DNA of 5,986 nucleotides from Fidelibacterota bacterium (lineage in GTDB: Bacteria > Fidelibacterota > UBA8477 > JABMPR01), in assembly GCA_030596225.1 (NCBI GenBank), contig JAUVKO010000140.1, forward strand, positions 1 to 5,986. Direction: 5' to 3'. The notes beneath the pieces are model-generated. The model did no database searches. It was not told where the DNA came from and saw only the letters and a list, made by a program, of their open reading frames with translations. The position numbers and the translations under genes are program-made. Within the stretch, counting starts at the first letter, position 1, and the number at the start of each line of letters is the position of its first letter. Positions 1 to 5,290 of the stretch are shown here, one piece after another.

Positions 1-74
1 GGATGGGAAATCATGGGTCAGAATTGTTAGGATTTGATTGAGCTGGGGTTCATGAAGAATTTAGTGTTATGTTT

Positions 75-108
75 CCCTTCGATACGATTGCTTCGCAATC
101 ACTCAGGG
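75..108. repeat. Hairpin repeat of the CCCTTCG...CTCAGGG type
   Basis: A perfect stem GATTGC/GCAATC (86-91 with 95-100, loop TTC) sits inside an outer pair CCCT/AGGG (75-78 with 105-108). The outer words CCCTTCGATACG and CTCAGGGTTCG resemble an interspersed repeat common in Bacteroidota-like genomes, as far as I remember. Confidence 0.65.
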
Positions 109-174
109 TTCGTTTCCGGGTAATCCGTTGTTTGATTAATGAATAAGATGAGAAAAAACGGTCGTTGAGTATTT

Positions 175-240
175 TGAGTCCTTCGGCAGGCTTCAGCCTA
201 CGCCAAAAAGATTCTATCAGGCCGACAGGACAGGCTTTGC
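175..240 (+). repeat. Diverged copy of the intergenic repeat module
   Basis: Bases 190-240 match the minus strand of 2013-1963 without gaps at 39 of 51 positions. Shared words are CTACGCCAAAA and CAGGACAGGCT; AGGCTTCAGCCT at 188-199 is a small palindrome. The copy sits downstream of the mutase, while the related copy sits upstream of it, on the opposite strand. Confidence 0.8.
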
Positions 241-352
241 GAAAAATGTATCGAAACGCGTGTTCGTACCAGAAATGTATTGAAGCGATCAAGAAAGATG
301 TCTCACGATTTATAGACATATATATGATCAATTACCGCTATACTCACCAAAG
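229..352 (+). mobile_element. Possible remnant of an IS481-like transposase C-terminus
   Basis: The plus-strand frame here reads QALRKMYRNACSYQKCIEAI, then KKDVSRFIDIYMINYRYTHQ. This resembles the C-terminal part of IS481-type integrase-core transposases, where a pattern like FRKK.Y.SIEELQ.DLD.FL.YYN..R.HQG is usual. No DDE residues, terminal repeats or upstream transposase body are visible, and the upstream part of the frame lies in an interspersed repeat. The last 25 bases are antisense to the mutase, so part of the match may be chance. If real, it is a decayed scrap abutting the mutase stop codon. Confidence 0.3.
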
Positions 353-1830
353 ACCGCACGGAGGGTGTTTGAGATCTCACCAATGGAGGCATATTCCCGG
401 ACTGCTGACAGTATATAGGGGAAGAGATTTTCATGATCACTTTCAGCTGCAATAGTCAGATTGGCTAAAGCAGTTTGAACAGCCTGTTGATTCCTCTCGC
501 TTTTAACTCGCTTAAGACGCGTCAACTGACGCTGGGATGCCTTGCTACCCAACTCCAGGGTTTCATGTTGGATATCCTCATCCATTTTGAATTGATTCAC
601 GCCCACGATAGTGTGGTTCTGGTTTTCAATTTCCTGTTGGTAACGGTAGGCACTAGCCCCGATCTCATTTTGAAAATAGCCTGTTTCTATAGCCTTGACG
701 GCACCTCCCAAAGCATCAATCTTCTGGATGTAGCTGAAGACTTCTTCTTCCAACTTATCAGTAAGGCTCTCGATCACTTCTGATCCGGCCATTGGATCTA
801 CATACTCTGTCACCCCACTCTCAAATCCGATGATCTGTTGAGTTCTCAGGGCCAGCCTGGCTGAGACCTCTGTTGGAAGTGCCAGGGCTTCATCCCTTGC
901 ATTCGTGTGCAGAGATTGGGTGCCACCGAGGACTGCTGCCAAAGCCTGGAGTGTAACCCGAACGACATTATTATCAATTTGCTGAGCAGTCAGGGTGGAT
1001 CCAGCGGTTTGGGTATGAAAACGGCACATCATGGCTTTGGGATTAGTGGCTCCAAAACGTTCCTTCATGATCTTGGCCCAGATCCGGCGAGATGCCCGGA
1101 ACTTAGCAATCTCTTCCAATAGATCATTGTGGGCATTCCAGAAAAATGAGAGTCGTGCTCCAAATGTATCCACATCCATACCGGCGGCTAAAGCTGCTTC
1201 TACATAGGCTATACCATTGGCAAATGTAAAAGCCAGTTCCTGAGCGGCCGTCGAGCCAGCCTCACGAATATGATATCCTGATATAGATATAGTATTCCAA
1301 TTGGGGATATGCTCATTGCAGTAGGAAAATAGATCTGTGATCAAGCGCAGGGATTGCTTGGGCGGGTAAATGTAAGTGCCGCGAGCGATGTACTCCTTAA
1401 GAACATCATTTTGAATGGTTCCCCGGAGCTGTTCACTACTGACACCTTGTTTCTCGGATACCACCTGATACATGGCCAGCAAAATCGCTGCCGTGGAATT
1501 GATGGTCATGGAGGTTGATACCTTATCAAGCGGAATCTCCTGAAAAAGAATTTCCATATCTGCCAGCGTATCGATGGGAACCCCTACTTTCCCGATCTCA
1601 CCTTCTGATAAAGGATCATCTGAATCATAACCGATCTGAGTGGGAAGATCAAAGGCTACAGAGAGACCGGTCTGCCCCTGATCCAACAAATAACGATAGC
1701 GGGTATTAGAATCTTCTGCACTGGAAAAACCGGCATACTGACGCATGGTCCATTTACGTGAGCGGTACATTTCATCATAGATACCACGGGTGAATGGATA
1801 CTGCCCTGCTTTTTCTCCGGGATTACTCAT
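328..1830 (-). CDS. Methylmalonyl-CoA mutase, catalytic large subunit (no B12-binding domain)
   Basis: This 500-residue protein is the substrate-binding barrel of a coenzyme B12-dependent acyl-CoA mutase that interconverts methylmalonyl-CoA and succinyl-CoA. Family blocks are clear: YPFTRGIYDEMYRSRKWTMR, RQYAGF, GLSVAFDLPTQIGYDSD, TIQNDVLKEYIARGTYIYPP, ISISGYHIREAG, RLSFFWNAH, FHTQTAGSTLTAQ, GGTQSLHTNARDEALALPT. Adding 57 to the numbering lines up, from memory of the Propionibacterium enzyme, Y32 with Tyr89, Q140 with Gln197, R150 with Arg207, Y186 with Tyr243 and H187 with His244. Keeping both Tyr89 and Arg207 favours methylmalonyl-CoA over isobutyryl-CoA or 2-hydroxyisobutyryl-CoA. It ends EIGEISNTLRAVFGEYSGN-like (GEISNTLRAVFGEYSGN), where stand-alone large subunits end, so a separate cobalamin-binding subunit is required. 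The N-terminus is about 57 residues shorter than the Propionibacterium protein, with an in-frame stop at 1845-1843 and only a weak ribosome binding site. The adjacent repeat may have removed an older start. Confidence 0.95.
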   Translation of the reverse strand: MSNPGEKAGQYPFTRGIYDEMYRSRKWTMRQYAGFSSAEDSNTRYRYLLDQGQTGLSVAFDLPTQIGYDSDDPLSEGEIGKVGVPIDTLADMEILFQEIPLDKVSTSMTINSTAAILLAMYQVVSEKQGVSSEQLRGTIQNDVLKEYIARGTYIYPPKQSLRLITDLFSYCNEHIPNWNTISISGYHIREAGSTAAQELAFTFANGIAYVEAALAAGMDVDTFGARLSFFWNAHNDLLEEIAKFRASRRIWAKIMKERFGATNPKAMMCRFHTQTAGSTLTAQQIDNNVVRVTLQALAAVLGGTQSLHTNARDEALALPTEVSARLALRTQQIIGFESGVTEYVDPMAGSEVIESLTDKLEEEVFSYIQKIDALGGAVKAIETGYFQNEIGASAYRYQQEIENQNHTIVGVNQFKMDEDIQHETLELGSKASQRQLTRLKRVKSERNQQAVQTALANLTIAAESDHENLFPYILSAVREYASIGEISNTLRAVFGEYSGN

Positions 1831-1880
1831 GATAATGCTCGATTATTAAGGATTTATCTTTTTGACGGTTTGTCTTCTGA

Positions 1881-2102
1881 CCCTTCGATGAACTCCAGTC
1901 TACGCTTGTCAGCTTCGACCTGGCAGGCAGGGAGACAAATCTAACGGAGTGTGTCATGCTGAGCTGAGCCTGTCCTGCCTGCCAGGGCGAAGCCTTTTGG
2001 CGTAGACTGGAGCTTGCTTGCCTGGTCGTAGTTTTTGTCTTCCTGAGGTTCTTGAAGGATAGAAAACATAGACTGGTCGAAGGAAAATATAGCACTCCGT
2101 TA
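1881..2102. repeat. Compound inverted repeat between the DjlA-like gene and the mutase
   Basis: Two nested inverted pairs fill most of this 279-bp gap. The inner pair is 1893-1931 with 1974-2012, complementary at 32 of 39 positions and carrying CTCCAGTCTACGC and CCTGGCAGGCAGG, with a 42-base spacer. The other pair is TAACGGAGTG (1942-1951) with CACTCCGTTA (2093-2102), perfect over 10 bases. Their spans interlock. The spacer holds TGTCATGCTGAGCT, which recurs at 5218-5231. A translated frame through this DNA (1823-2107, minus) is repeat-derived and not a credible gene. Confidence 0.85.
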
Positions 2103-2109
2103 TTCATCT

Positions 2110-2394
2110 TTATATCCCACGGTCAATTTTGATCTGCTGATAGGCTTCGTTGATGGCTTTAAACTTCTCTTCTGCCATTTTCTGGAATTCAGGTCCCAGA
2201 TGTTGAACTTTATCTGGATGAAAACGAGTTGCCATTAAGCGGTAGGCCTTTTTTACATCCTGATCACTACCTGATGGATCAATTTCCAATATCTTATAGT
2301 AAGAATTCGTATCCTTGATAAATATAGCCATAATGGCGTCTACATCAGCTTCACTGAGCTTGAGATGTTGTCCGATTTCCCGAATAATTTCCAC
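2110..2394 (-). CDS. C-terminal half of the DjlA-like protein: end of TerB-like domain plus J domain
   Basis: This 94-residue frame could only be made by restart at GTG 2394 or by readthrough, since no strong ribosome binding site is visible before the GTG. The open frame begins at 2418 with DGHVHASE. Residues 1-25 complete the TerB-like helices (VEIIREIGQHLKLSEADVD). Residues 31-94 are a J domain: SYYKILEIDP, DVKKAYRLMATRFHPDK with the invariant HPD at 59-61, then FKAINEAYQQIK. J domains stimulate DnaK ATPase through HPD, and that motif is intact. The spacing between HPD and the last helix, with HLGPEFQKMAEEK, is DjlA-like. If expressed alone it would be a soluble J protein. TAA ends it normally. 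Confidence 0.6.
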   Translation of the reverse strand: MEIIREIGQHLKLSEADVDAIMAIFIKDTNSYYKILEIDPSGSDQDVKKAYRLMATRFHPDKVQHLGPEFQKMAEEKFKAINEAYQQIKIDRGI

Positions 2395-2418
2395 CTCGCT
2401 GGCGTGAACATGACCATC

Positions 2419-2832
2419 TTAGTGACTTATGCCGAAAAGCACGTGCATTAACTGCAGTTTCTCAGCTGAATTCATATGACGATTAATTTGACCTGCCACT
2501 TCGTAGATTAAGTAATCCTGATCCAAAAGGCTCTTTAGCAGGACCAGCATTTCCTGGGCATTATCACGTCCAAAACTCTTGATCAGAAATTGTTTTACAT
2601 AATCCAGCTCAGCCTTGACAACTTTGCCATCAGCTTTCATCACGGCAGCAACAAGTACCAATAAGGCAACGGCGAAATCTCCTGGGCGTGTCCGTTGGGT
2701 TGAGCTTCCAATTCCGTCTTGTCGACCACGTAGGTCCGAATCAAATTGACTCCCCAGCCACCAACCGATCAATCCGCCAATGGGACCGGCGAAAGCCCAT
2801 CCTAATCCGGCTCCAAACATTTTACCTAGCAT
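2419..2832 (-). CDS. N-terminal half of the DjlA-like protein: membrane segment plus TerB-like domain
   Basis: This 137-residue frame would be translated as it stands. Residues 3-30 form a glycine- and aromatic-rich hydrophobic stretch (GAGLGWAFAGPIGGLIGWWLG followed by SQFD), very like the dimerising transmembrane anchor of DjlA, so the product should sit in the inner membrane. A polar linker (about 31-51) follows. A TerB-like helical domain then begins at about 52 with FAVALLVLVAAVMKADGKV, where D68-G69 is the first acidic motif. The product stops at LFGISH in the middle of the TerB-like domain, losing its second acidic motif and the J domain, so alone it should not recruit DnaK. It has a good ribosome binding site and lies 244 bp after the carrier gene, with a repeat in between. 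Confidence 0.75.
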   Translation of the reverse strand: MLGKMFGAGLGWAFAGPIGGLIGWWLGSQFDSDLRGRQDGIGSSTQRTRPGDFAVALLVLVAAVMKADGKVVKAELDYVKQFLIKSFGRDNAQEMLVLLKSLLDQDYLIYEVAGQINRHMNSAEKLQLMHVLFGISH

Positions 2833-2838
2833 TTGTTA

Positions 2839-2844
2839 TCCTCT
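2839..2844 (-). promoter_or_regulatory. Ribosome binding site of the DjlA-like gene
   Basis: AGAGGA lies 6 bases upstream of the ATG at 2832 and supports that start over the second Met at codon 5. Confidence 0.7.
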
Positions 2845-2914
2845 GGTATTTCTAATTTGCATATTTCCTTCCAACGACTATCAGTCACATTTAATCGCAA
2901 AGTATTGATGGTTA

Positions 2915-3027
2915 GTCTTTGCGAGGAGTAAGGCGACGAAGCCTGTCCGCCGTACTTCGTACTTGAAGGAAGGCGGGCAATCTCAGATTTGAGATCGCCG
3001 CGTTCATTATCATTCACTCGCGAAGAC
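2915..3027. repeat. TTGCGAGGAG-type palindromic repeat with a nested hairpin
   Basis: This fills much of the gap between the carrier gene and the DjlA-like gene. The ends GTCTTTGCGAG (2915-2925) and CTCGCGAAGAC (3017-3027) are inverted copies matching at 10 of 11 positions. Inside are a hairpin CCGCC/GGCGG (2947-2951 with 2972-2976) and a perfect stem ATCTCA/TGAGAT (2980-2985 with 2990-2995). The words GCGAGGAG, GGCGACGAAG, GCAATCTC and GAGATCGCCGCG recall a repeat widespread in several bacterial phyla; that comparison is from memory. No gene is seen in this gap. Confidence 0.85.
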
Positions 3028-3076
3028 AAGCAATCTAACAAGAAACAGACAACCAATTTGCACCATCAAATACTTC

Positions 3077-3577
3077 TTACCCGATCTCAATGATATTTGT
3101 TCCCTTATCAACAGTTTGACCTTCTTGAACGCTAATCTTTTGAATAACACCGGATAGAGGTGCTTTTATTTCGTTTTCCATCTTCATAGCTTCCATAAGG
3201 AAAAGGGGCTCTCCTTCAATAACTTCATCACCAACTTTGTGAAAGATCCTGGTGATCAGGCCAGGTATCTGGGTGCATACTAAGCCTGCTTTGGTTTCCT
3301 GCATTGACTCCCAGCCCAGTTCTCTTAAATGGAGATGTACTGCATCAAGCAGTTCCACAAATACGGGTGTGCCGTTTACATTAATCTTCTCATCATTTCC
3401 TGCACAGACGCCGACGACAAAAGAACGGTTATTTAAGAGCACACTGTAAACTCCCCGATGTATCTGAATAGCTTCCAAGGTCAGTTTATTAGAAGCCGTC
3501 TGGATTATCAGTCTGTCATTCTCAATCTGGATATCAACCTCAAATGATTGATCAGCAGAATTAATCTCGTATTTCAT
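3077..3577 (-). CDS. Biotin carboxyl carrier protein (biotin/lipoyl attachment domain)
   Basis: This 166-residue protein carries the biotin that shuttles CO2 between the biotin carboxylase and a carboxyltransferase. The C-terminal biotinyl domain (about 98-166) holds the classic AMKMEN motif, with K132 as the expected biotinylation site. It is flanked by GLITRIFHKVGDEVIEGEPL and by IKAPLSGVIQKISVQEGQTVDKG, ending IIEIG as usual. The first 95 or so residues (MKYEINSADQSFEVDIQ onward) are a beta-rich N-terminal region like that in the carriers of propionyl-CoA and oxaloacetate carboxylase-type enzymes, and unlike the Ala/Pro-rich linker of E. coli AccB. The start is fixed by the ATGA overlap with accC and the upstream AGAAGG. 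Together with AccC it forms two of the usual three carboxylase components. The stop is TAA at the normal family end, showing that TAA terminates in this genome. Confidence 0.95.
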   Translation of the reverse strand: MKYEINSADQSFEVDIQIENDRLIIQTASNKLTLEAIQIHRGVYSVLLNNRSFVVGVCAGNDEKINVNGTPVFVELLDAVHLHLRELGWESMQETKAGLVCTQIPGLITRIFHKVGDEVIEGEPLFLMEAMKMENEIKAPLSGVIQKISVQEGQTVDKGTNIIEIG

Positions 3578-5079
3578 TTATCTTGCCTTCTTTGTTGTGA
3601 AGTCACCCAGCTTGAACGTGAAGGCTTAGTTGATCCAGTGGTTTGGGAACTGTGTTTTGTCTGATTCTGATGGTGATGCAAAGTTCCACCTGCCACCATC
3701 AATACTTCTTCAGTGAAAGTGGTCAATTCAGCATGCAGCTCATCCTTGTAGAGATTGTAAAAATGCGTATCGTAGGGTCCCTCACGAAATACAGGATGCC
3801 TGATCACAGAACGACAAAACTGAATAGTGGTTTCAATCCCACCGATATAAAATTCTCGTAATGCTCTTTCGCTGCGATTCAAGGCAGAATCGCGATCTTT
3901 TGCCCAACAGATCAATTTTCCCAGCAGAGGATCATAATACGGTGTAATCTCCATACCTTGCCGGATAGCTCCATCAAAACGAGTTCCTGTGCCATTAGGG
4001 ATTTGGAGCATGATGATCTTACCCGTAGAAGGTGTAAAATCTTGGGCAGCATCTTCAGCATAGATACGGCATTCAACAGCATGACCGGAGATTGTCACCT
4101 CCTCTTGCTTAATGGACAGCACCTGTCCGTCTGCGATGCGTACTTGTTCCGCTACCAGATCTGTTCCGGTGATCATCTCAGTGACTGGATGCTCGACTTG
4201 CAAACGAGTGTTCATTTCCAGGAAATAAAAGTTTTTATACTTGTCCACCAGAAACTCTACAGTACCAGCACCAAAATAGTTGCAGCTTCGGGCCGTTTCG
4301 ACGGCTGCTTGTCCCATCTTTTCTCTTAGTTCAACGTTGATAAAGGGGGAAGGGGATTCTTCGATCACCTTCTGGTAACGCCGCTGGATGGAACACTCCC
4401 GTTCATTGAGATGAATGATATTTCCATGTTGATCTGCCAGGATCTGAAATTCAATATGATGCGGTTCCTCCAGGTATTTTTCAATATAGACCCGACCATC
4501 TCCGAAGGCAGATTGAGATTCGCGTTGAGCCCTGGACACTGCATCTGAAAATTCTTCAGCAAATTCCACAATTCGCATCCCTTTACCACCGCCACCACCG
4601 GCGGCTTTGATCAGTACGGGGAATCCTATGTCTTTGGCTATTTGCAGTGCCTCTTTTATATCGTTGATGGGTTCTTCTGTGCCGGGTACGACGGGAACAT
4701 TGGTCTGCAGCATGGATTGTCGAGCCATAGTTTTGTCACCCATGGTTTTGATTGCTTCTGCAGGAGGCCCAATAAATACAATTCCGGCTTCAGTAACCTG
4801 TTTGGCAAAACCCGTATTTTCAGAGAGAAACCCATAACCGGGATGAATAGCATCAGCTTTGGCAATTTTAGCGACATCCAGTATTTTATCATATCTCAGA
4901 TAGCTTTCACTGGATGGAGCAGACCCAATAAGATAAGCTTCATCAGCAAAAAGGACATGGGGGGCAGTGCGGTCAGCCTCAGAAAAGATCGCAATGGTTT
5001 CAATGCCCATCTCACGGCAAGTGCGCATGACCCTTAAGGCGATCTCCCCCCGATTAGCAACCAATATTTTTTTGAACAT
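3574..5079 (-). CDS. accC: Biotin carboxylase subunit of an acyl-CoA (probably propionyl-CoA) carboxylase
   Basis: This 501-residue protein uses ATP and bicarbonate to carboxylate biotin on its carrier protein. Domains: N-terminal biotin carboxylase domain (1 to about 110, starting FKKILVANRGEIALRVMR), ATP-grasp domain (about 115-320) and C-terminal biotin carboxylase domain (about 335-445). Residues that fit the E. coli AccC active site are present: K116, K158 before the glycine-rich loop AAGGGGGKG, K237, E275, E288, N290 and R292 in EMNTRLQVEHPVTE, and R338 in GHAVECR. It looks catalytically complete. After about residue 460 comes a polar tail rich in His, Gln, Ser, Thr and Arg with no clear domain; this extends past the roughly 450 residues of the minimal family. 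The stop overlaps the start of the carrier gene by ATGA, so translation is probably coupled. Propionyl-CoA as substrate is inferred from the nearby mutase; acetyl-CoA or another acyl-CoA carboxylase is possible. The carboxyltransferase gene is not seen. Confidence 0.95.
   Translation of the reverse strand: MFKKILVANRGEIALRVMRTCREMGIETIAIFSEADRTAPHVLFADEAYLIGSAPSSESYLRYDKILDVAKIAKADAIHPGYGFLSENTGFAKQVTEAGIVFIGPPAEAIKTMGDKTMARQSMLQTNVPVVPGTEEPINDIKEALQIAKDIGFPVLIKAAGGGGGKGMRIVEFAEEFSDAVSRAQRESQSAFGDGRVYIEKYLEEPHHIEFQILADQHGNIIHLNERECSIQRRYQKVIEESPSPFINVELREKMGQAAVETARSCNYFGAGTVEFLVDKYKNFYFLEMNTRLQVEHPVTEMITGTDLVAEQVRIADGQVLSIKQEEVTISGHAVECRIYAEDAAQDFTPSTGKIIMLQIPNGTGTRFDGAIRQGMEITPYYDPLLGKLICWAKDRDSALNRSERALREFYIGGIETTIQFCRSVIRHPVFREGPYDTHFYNLYKDELHAELTTFTEEVLMVAGGTLHHHQNQTKHSSQTTGSTKPSRSSWVTSQQRRQDK
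3586..3591 (-). promoter_or_regulatory. Ribosome binding site of the carrier protein gene, inside accC
   Basis: AGAAGG lies 8 bases upstream of the ATG at 3577, within the last codons of accC. It supports independent or coupled initiation of the carrier gene at the ATGA overlap. Confidence 0.7.
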
Positions 5080-5087
5080 CTATTCAG

Positions 5088-5092
5088 CCTCT
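5088..5092 (-). promoter_or_regulatory. Ribosome binding site of accC
   Basis: AGAGG lies 8 bases upstream of the ATG at 5079 on the minus strand. It supports that start, which also matches the family N-terminus (FKKILVANRGEIA directly after Met). I could not make out a convincing -35/-10 pair upstream of it. Confidence 0.75.
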
Positions 5093-5150
5093 ACTTGATT
5101 ATTTCAAATTTGTCTGGTTAACTGATAGCTTATCATTTTATTCCTATACT

Positions 5151-5252
5151 TCATCCTTCGACAGGCTCAGGATGACGAGCTCGTGATGACGGTCATGTAA
5201 AAAAATCTGATGGGTTGTGTCATGCTGAGCTCCGTCGAAGTATAACACAACC
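5151..5252. repeat. Interspersed repeat cluster between ligA and accC
   Basis: Three palindromic pieces lie side by side in a 211-bp gap. The first is TCATCCT/AGGATGA (5151-5157 with 5169-5175) around the loop TTCGACAGGCTC. The second is short symmetric DNA: CGAGCTCG at 5176-5183 and ATGAC-G-GTCAT at 5186-5196. The third is the hairpin GGTTGTGT/ACACAACC (5213-5220 with 5245-5252) enclosing CATGCTGAGCTCCGTCGAAG. Bases 5203-5231 match 1937-1965 at 25 of 29 positions in the same orientation, so the module recurs in this window. No reading frame of interest is present. Confidence 0.85.
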
Positions 5253-5254
5253 TA
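5199..5254 (-). terminator. Possible Rho-independent terminator for ligA, formed by a repeat hairpin
   Basis: On the minus strand, 37 bp after the ligA stop, GGTTGTGT (5252-5245) pairs perfectly with ACACAACC (5220-5213). Outside this, one A-T pair and one G-T pair (5254/5211, 5253/5212) can form. Inside, GTAT and ATGC add four pairs, one of them a wobble, after one mismatch. Seven T (5205-5199) follow five bases beyond the stem. The layout fits an intrinsic terminator, though the 14-base loop is large. The hairpin belongs to the interspersed repeat family, so termination would be a secondary use. Function is inferred. Confidence 0.45.
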
Positions 5255-5290
5255 CTTTACATACTCAATCCTCTACCACTTTAAAAGTCA

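Larger units (their letters stand above)
1..327. other. Gap of 327 bp downstream of the mutase, no convincing intact gene
   Basis: Besides the two repeat copies and the possible transposase scrap, I see nothing supported. Bases 1-74 have no recognisable coding signal. The minus-strand frame 331-50 (93 codons) runs through both repeats and resembles no family I know. No cobalamin-binding domain (DxHxxG type) or epimerase follows the mutase here. Confidence 0.6.
2110..2832 (-). pseudogene. djlA: DjlA-like membrane co-chaperone gene interrupted by an in-frame TAA
   Basis: The two halves 2832-2419 and 2418-2110 are in the same frame and together make one DjlA-like protein of 240 codons, close to the 271 residues of E. 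coli DjlA. The order is glycine-rich membrane segment, TerB-like domain, J domain. The only defect is codon 138, TAA at 2421-2419. It reads LFGISH, stop, DGHVHASEVEIIREIG, and homology runs straight through: DGHVHASE is the second acidic DG motif of the TerB fold, parallel to KADGKVVKAE at 66-75. No base is gained or lost. A single substitution from CAA, AAA, GAA, TCA, TTA or a Tyr codon would explain it. This may be a true nonsense mutation, an assembly or sequencing error, or, less likely, readthrough. UGA or UAG recoding does not apply, since the codon is UAA. Confidence 0.8.

Noticed and set aside
50..331. Minus-strand frame of 93 codons after the mutase
   Set aside because: It crosses two repeat copies, overlaps the mutase stop, and resembles no known protein.
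1823..2107. Minus-strand frame of 94 codons upstream of the mutase
   Set aside because: It lies almost wholly in the compound inverted repeat; its product (for example RQKASPWQAGQAQ) is what this repeat yields when translated, and no ribosome binding site or family is seen.
2110..2832. Programmed frameshift or selenocysteine/pyrrolysine recoding of the DjlA-like gene
   Set aside because: The two halves share one frame, and the intervening codon is TAA, not TGA or TAG.
1881..3027. CRISPR array
   Set aside because: The repeats are unevenly spaced, imperfect, in both orientations and separated by genes; there are no regular spacers or cas genes.
2826..3056. Minus-strand frame of 76 codons between the carrier and DjlA-like genes
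   Set aside because: It is repeat-derived, overlaps the DjlA-like start, and has no recognisable domain.
4642..5037. Plus-strand frame of 131 codons inside accC
   Set aside because: It is antisense to a strongly conserved biotin carboxylase and has no independent coding evidence.
5080..5150. Sigma-70 promoter for accC
   Set aside because: TTGAAA and AT-rich words occur upstream, but no -35/-10 pair has acceptable spacing and distance from the start.
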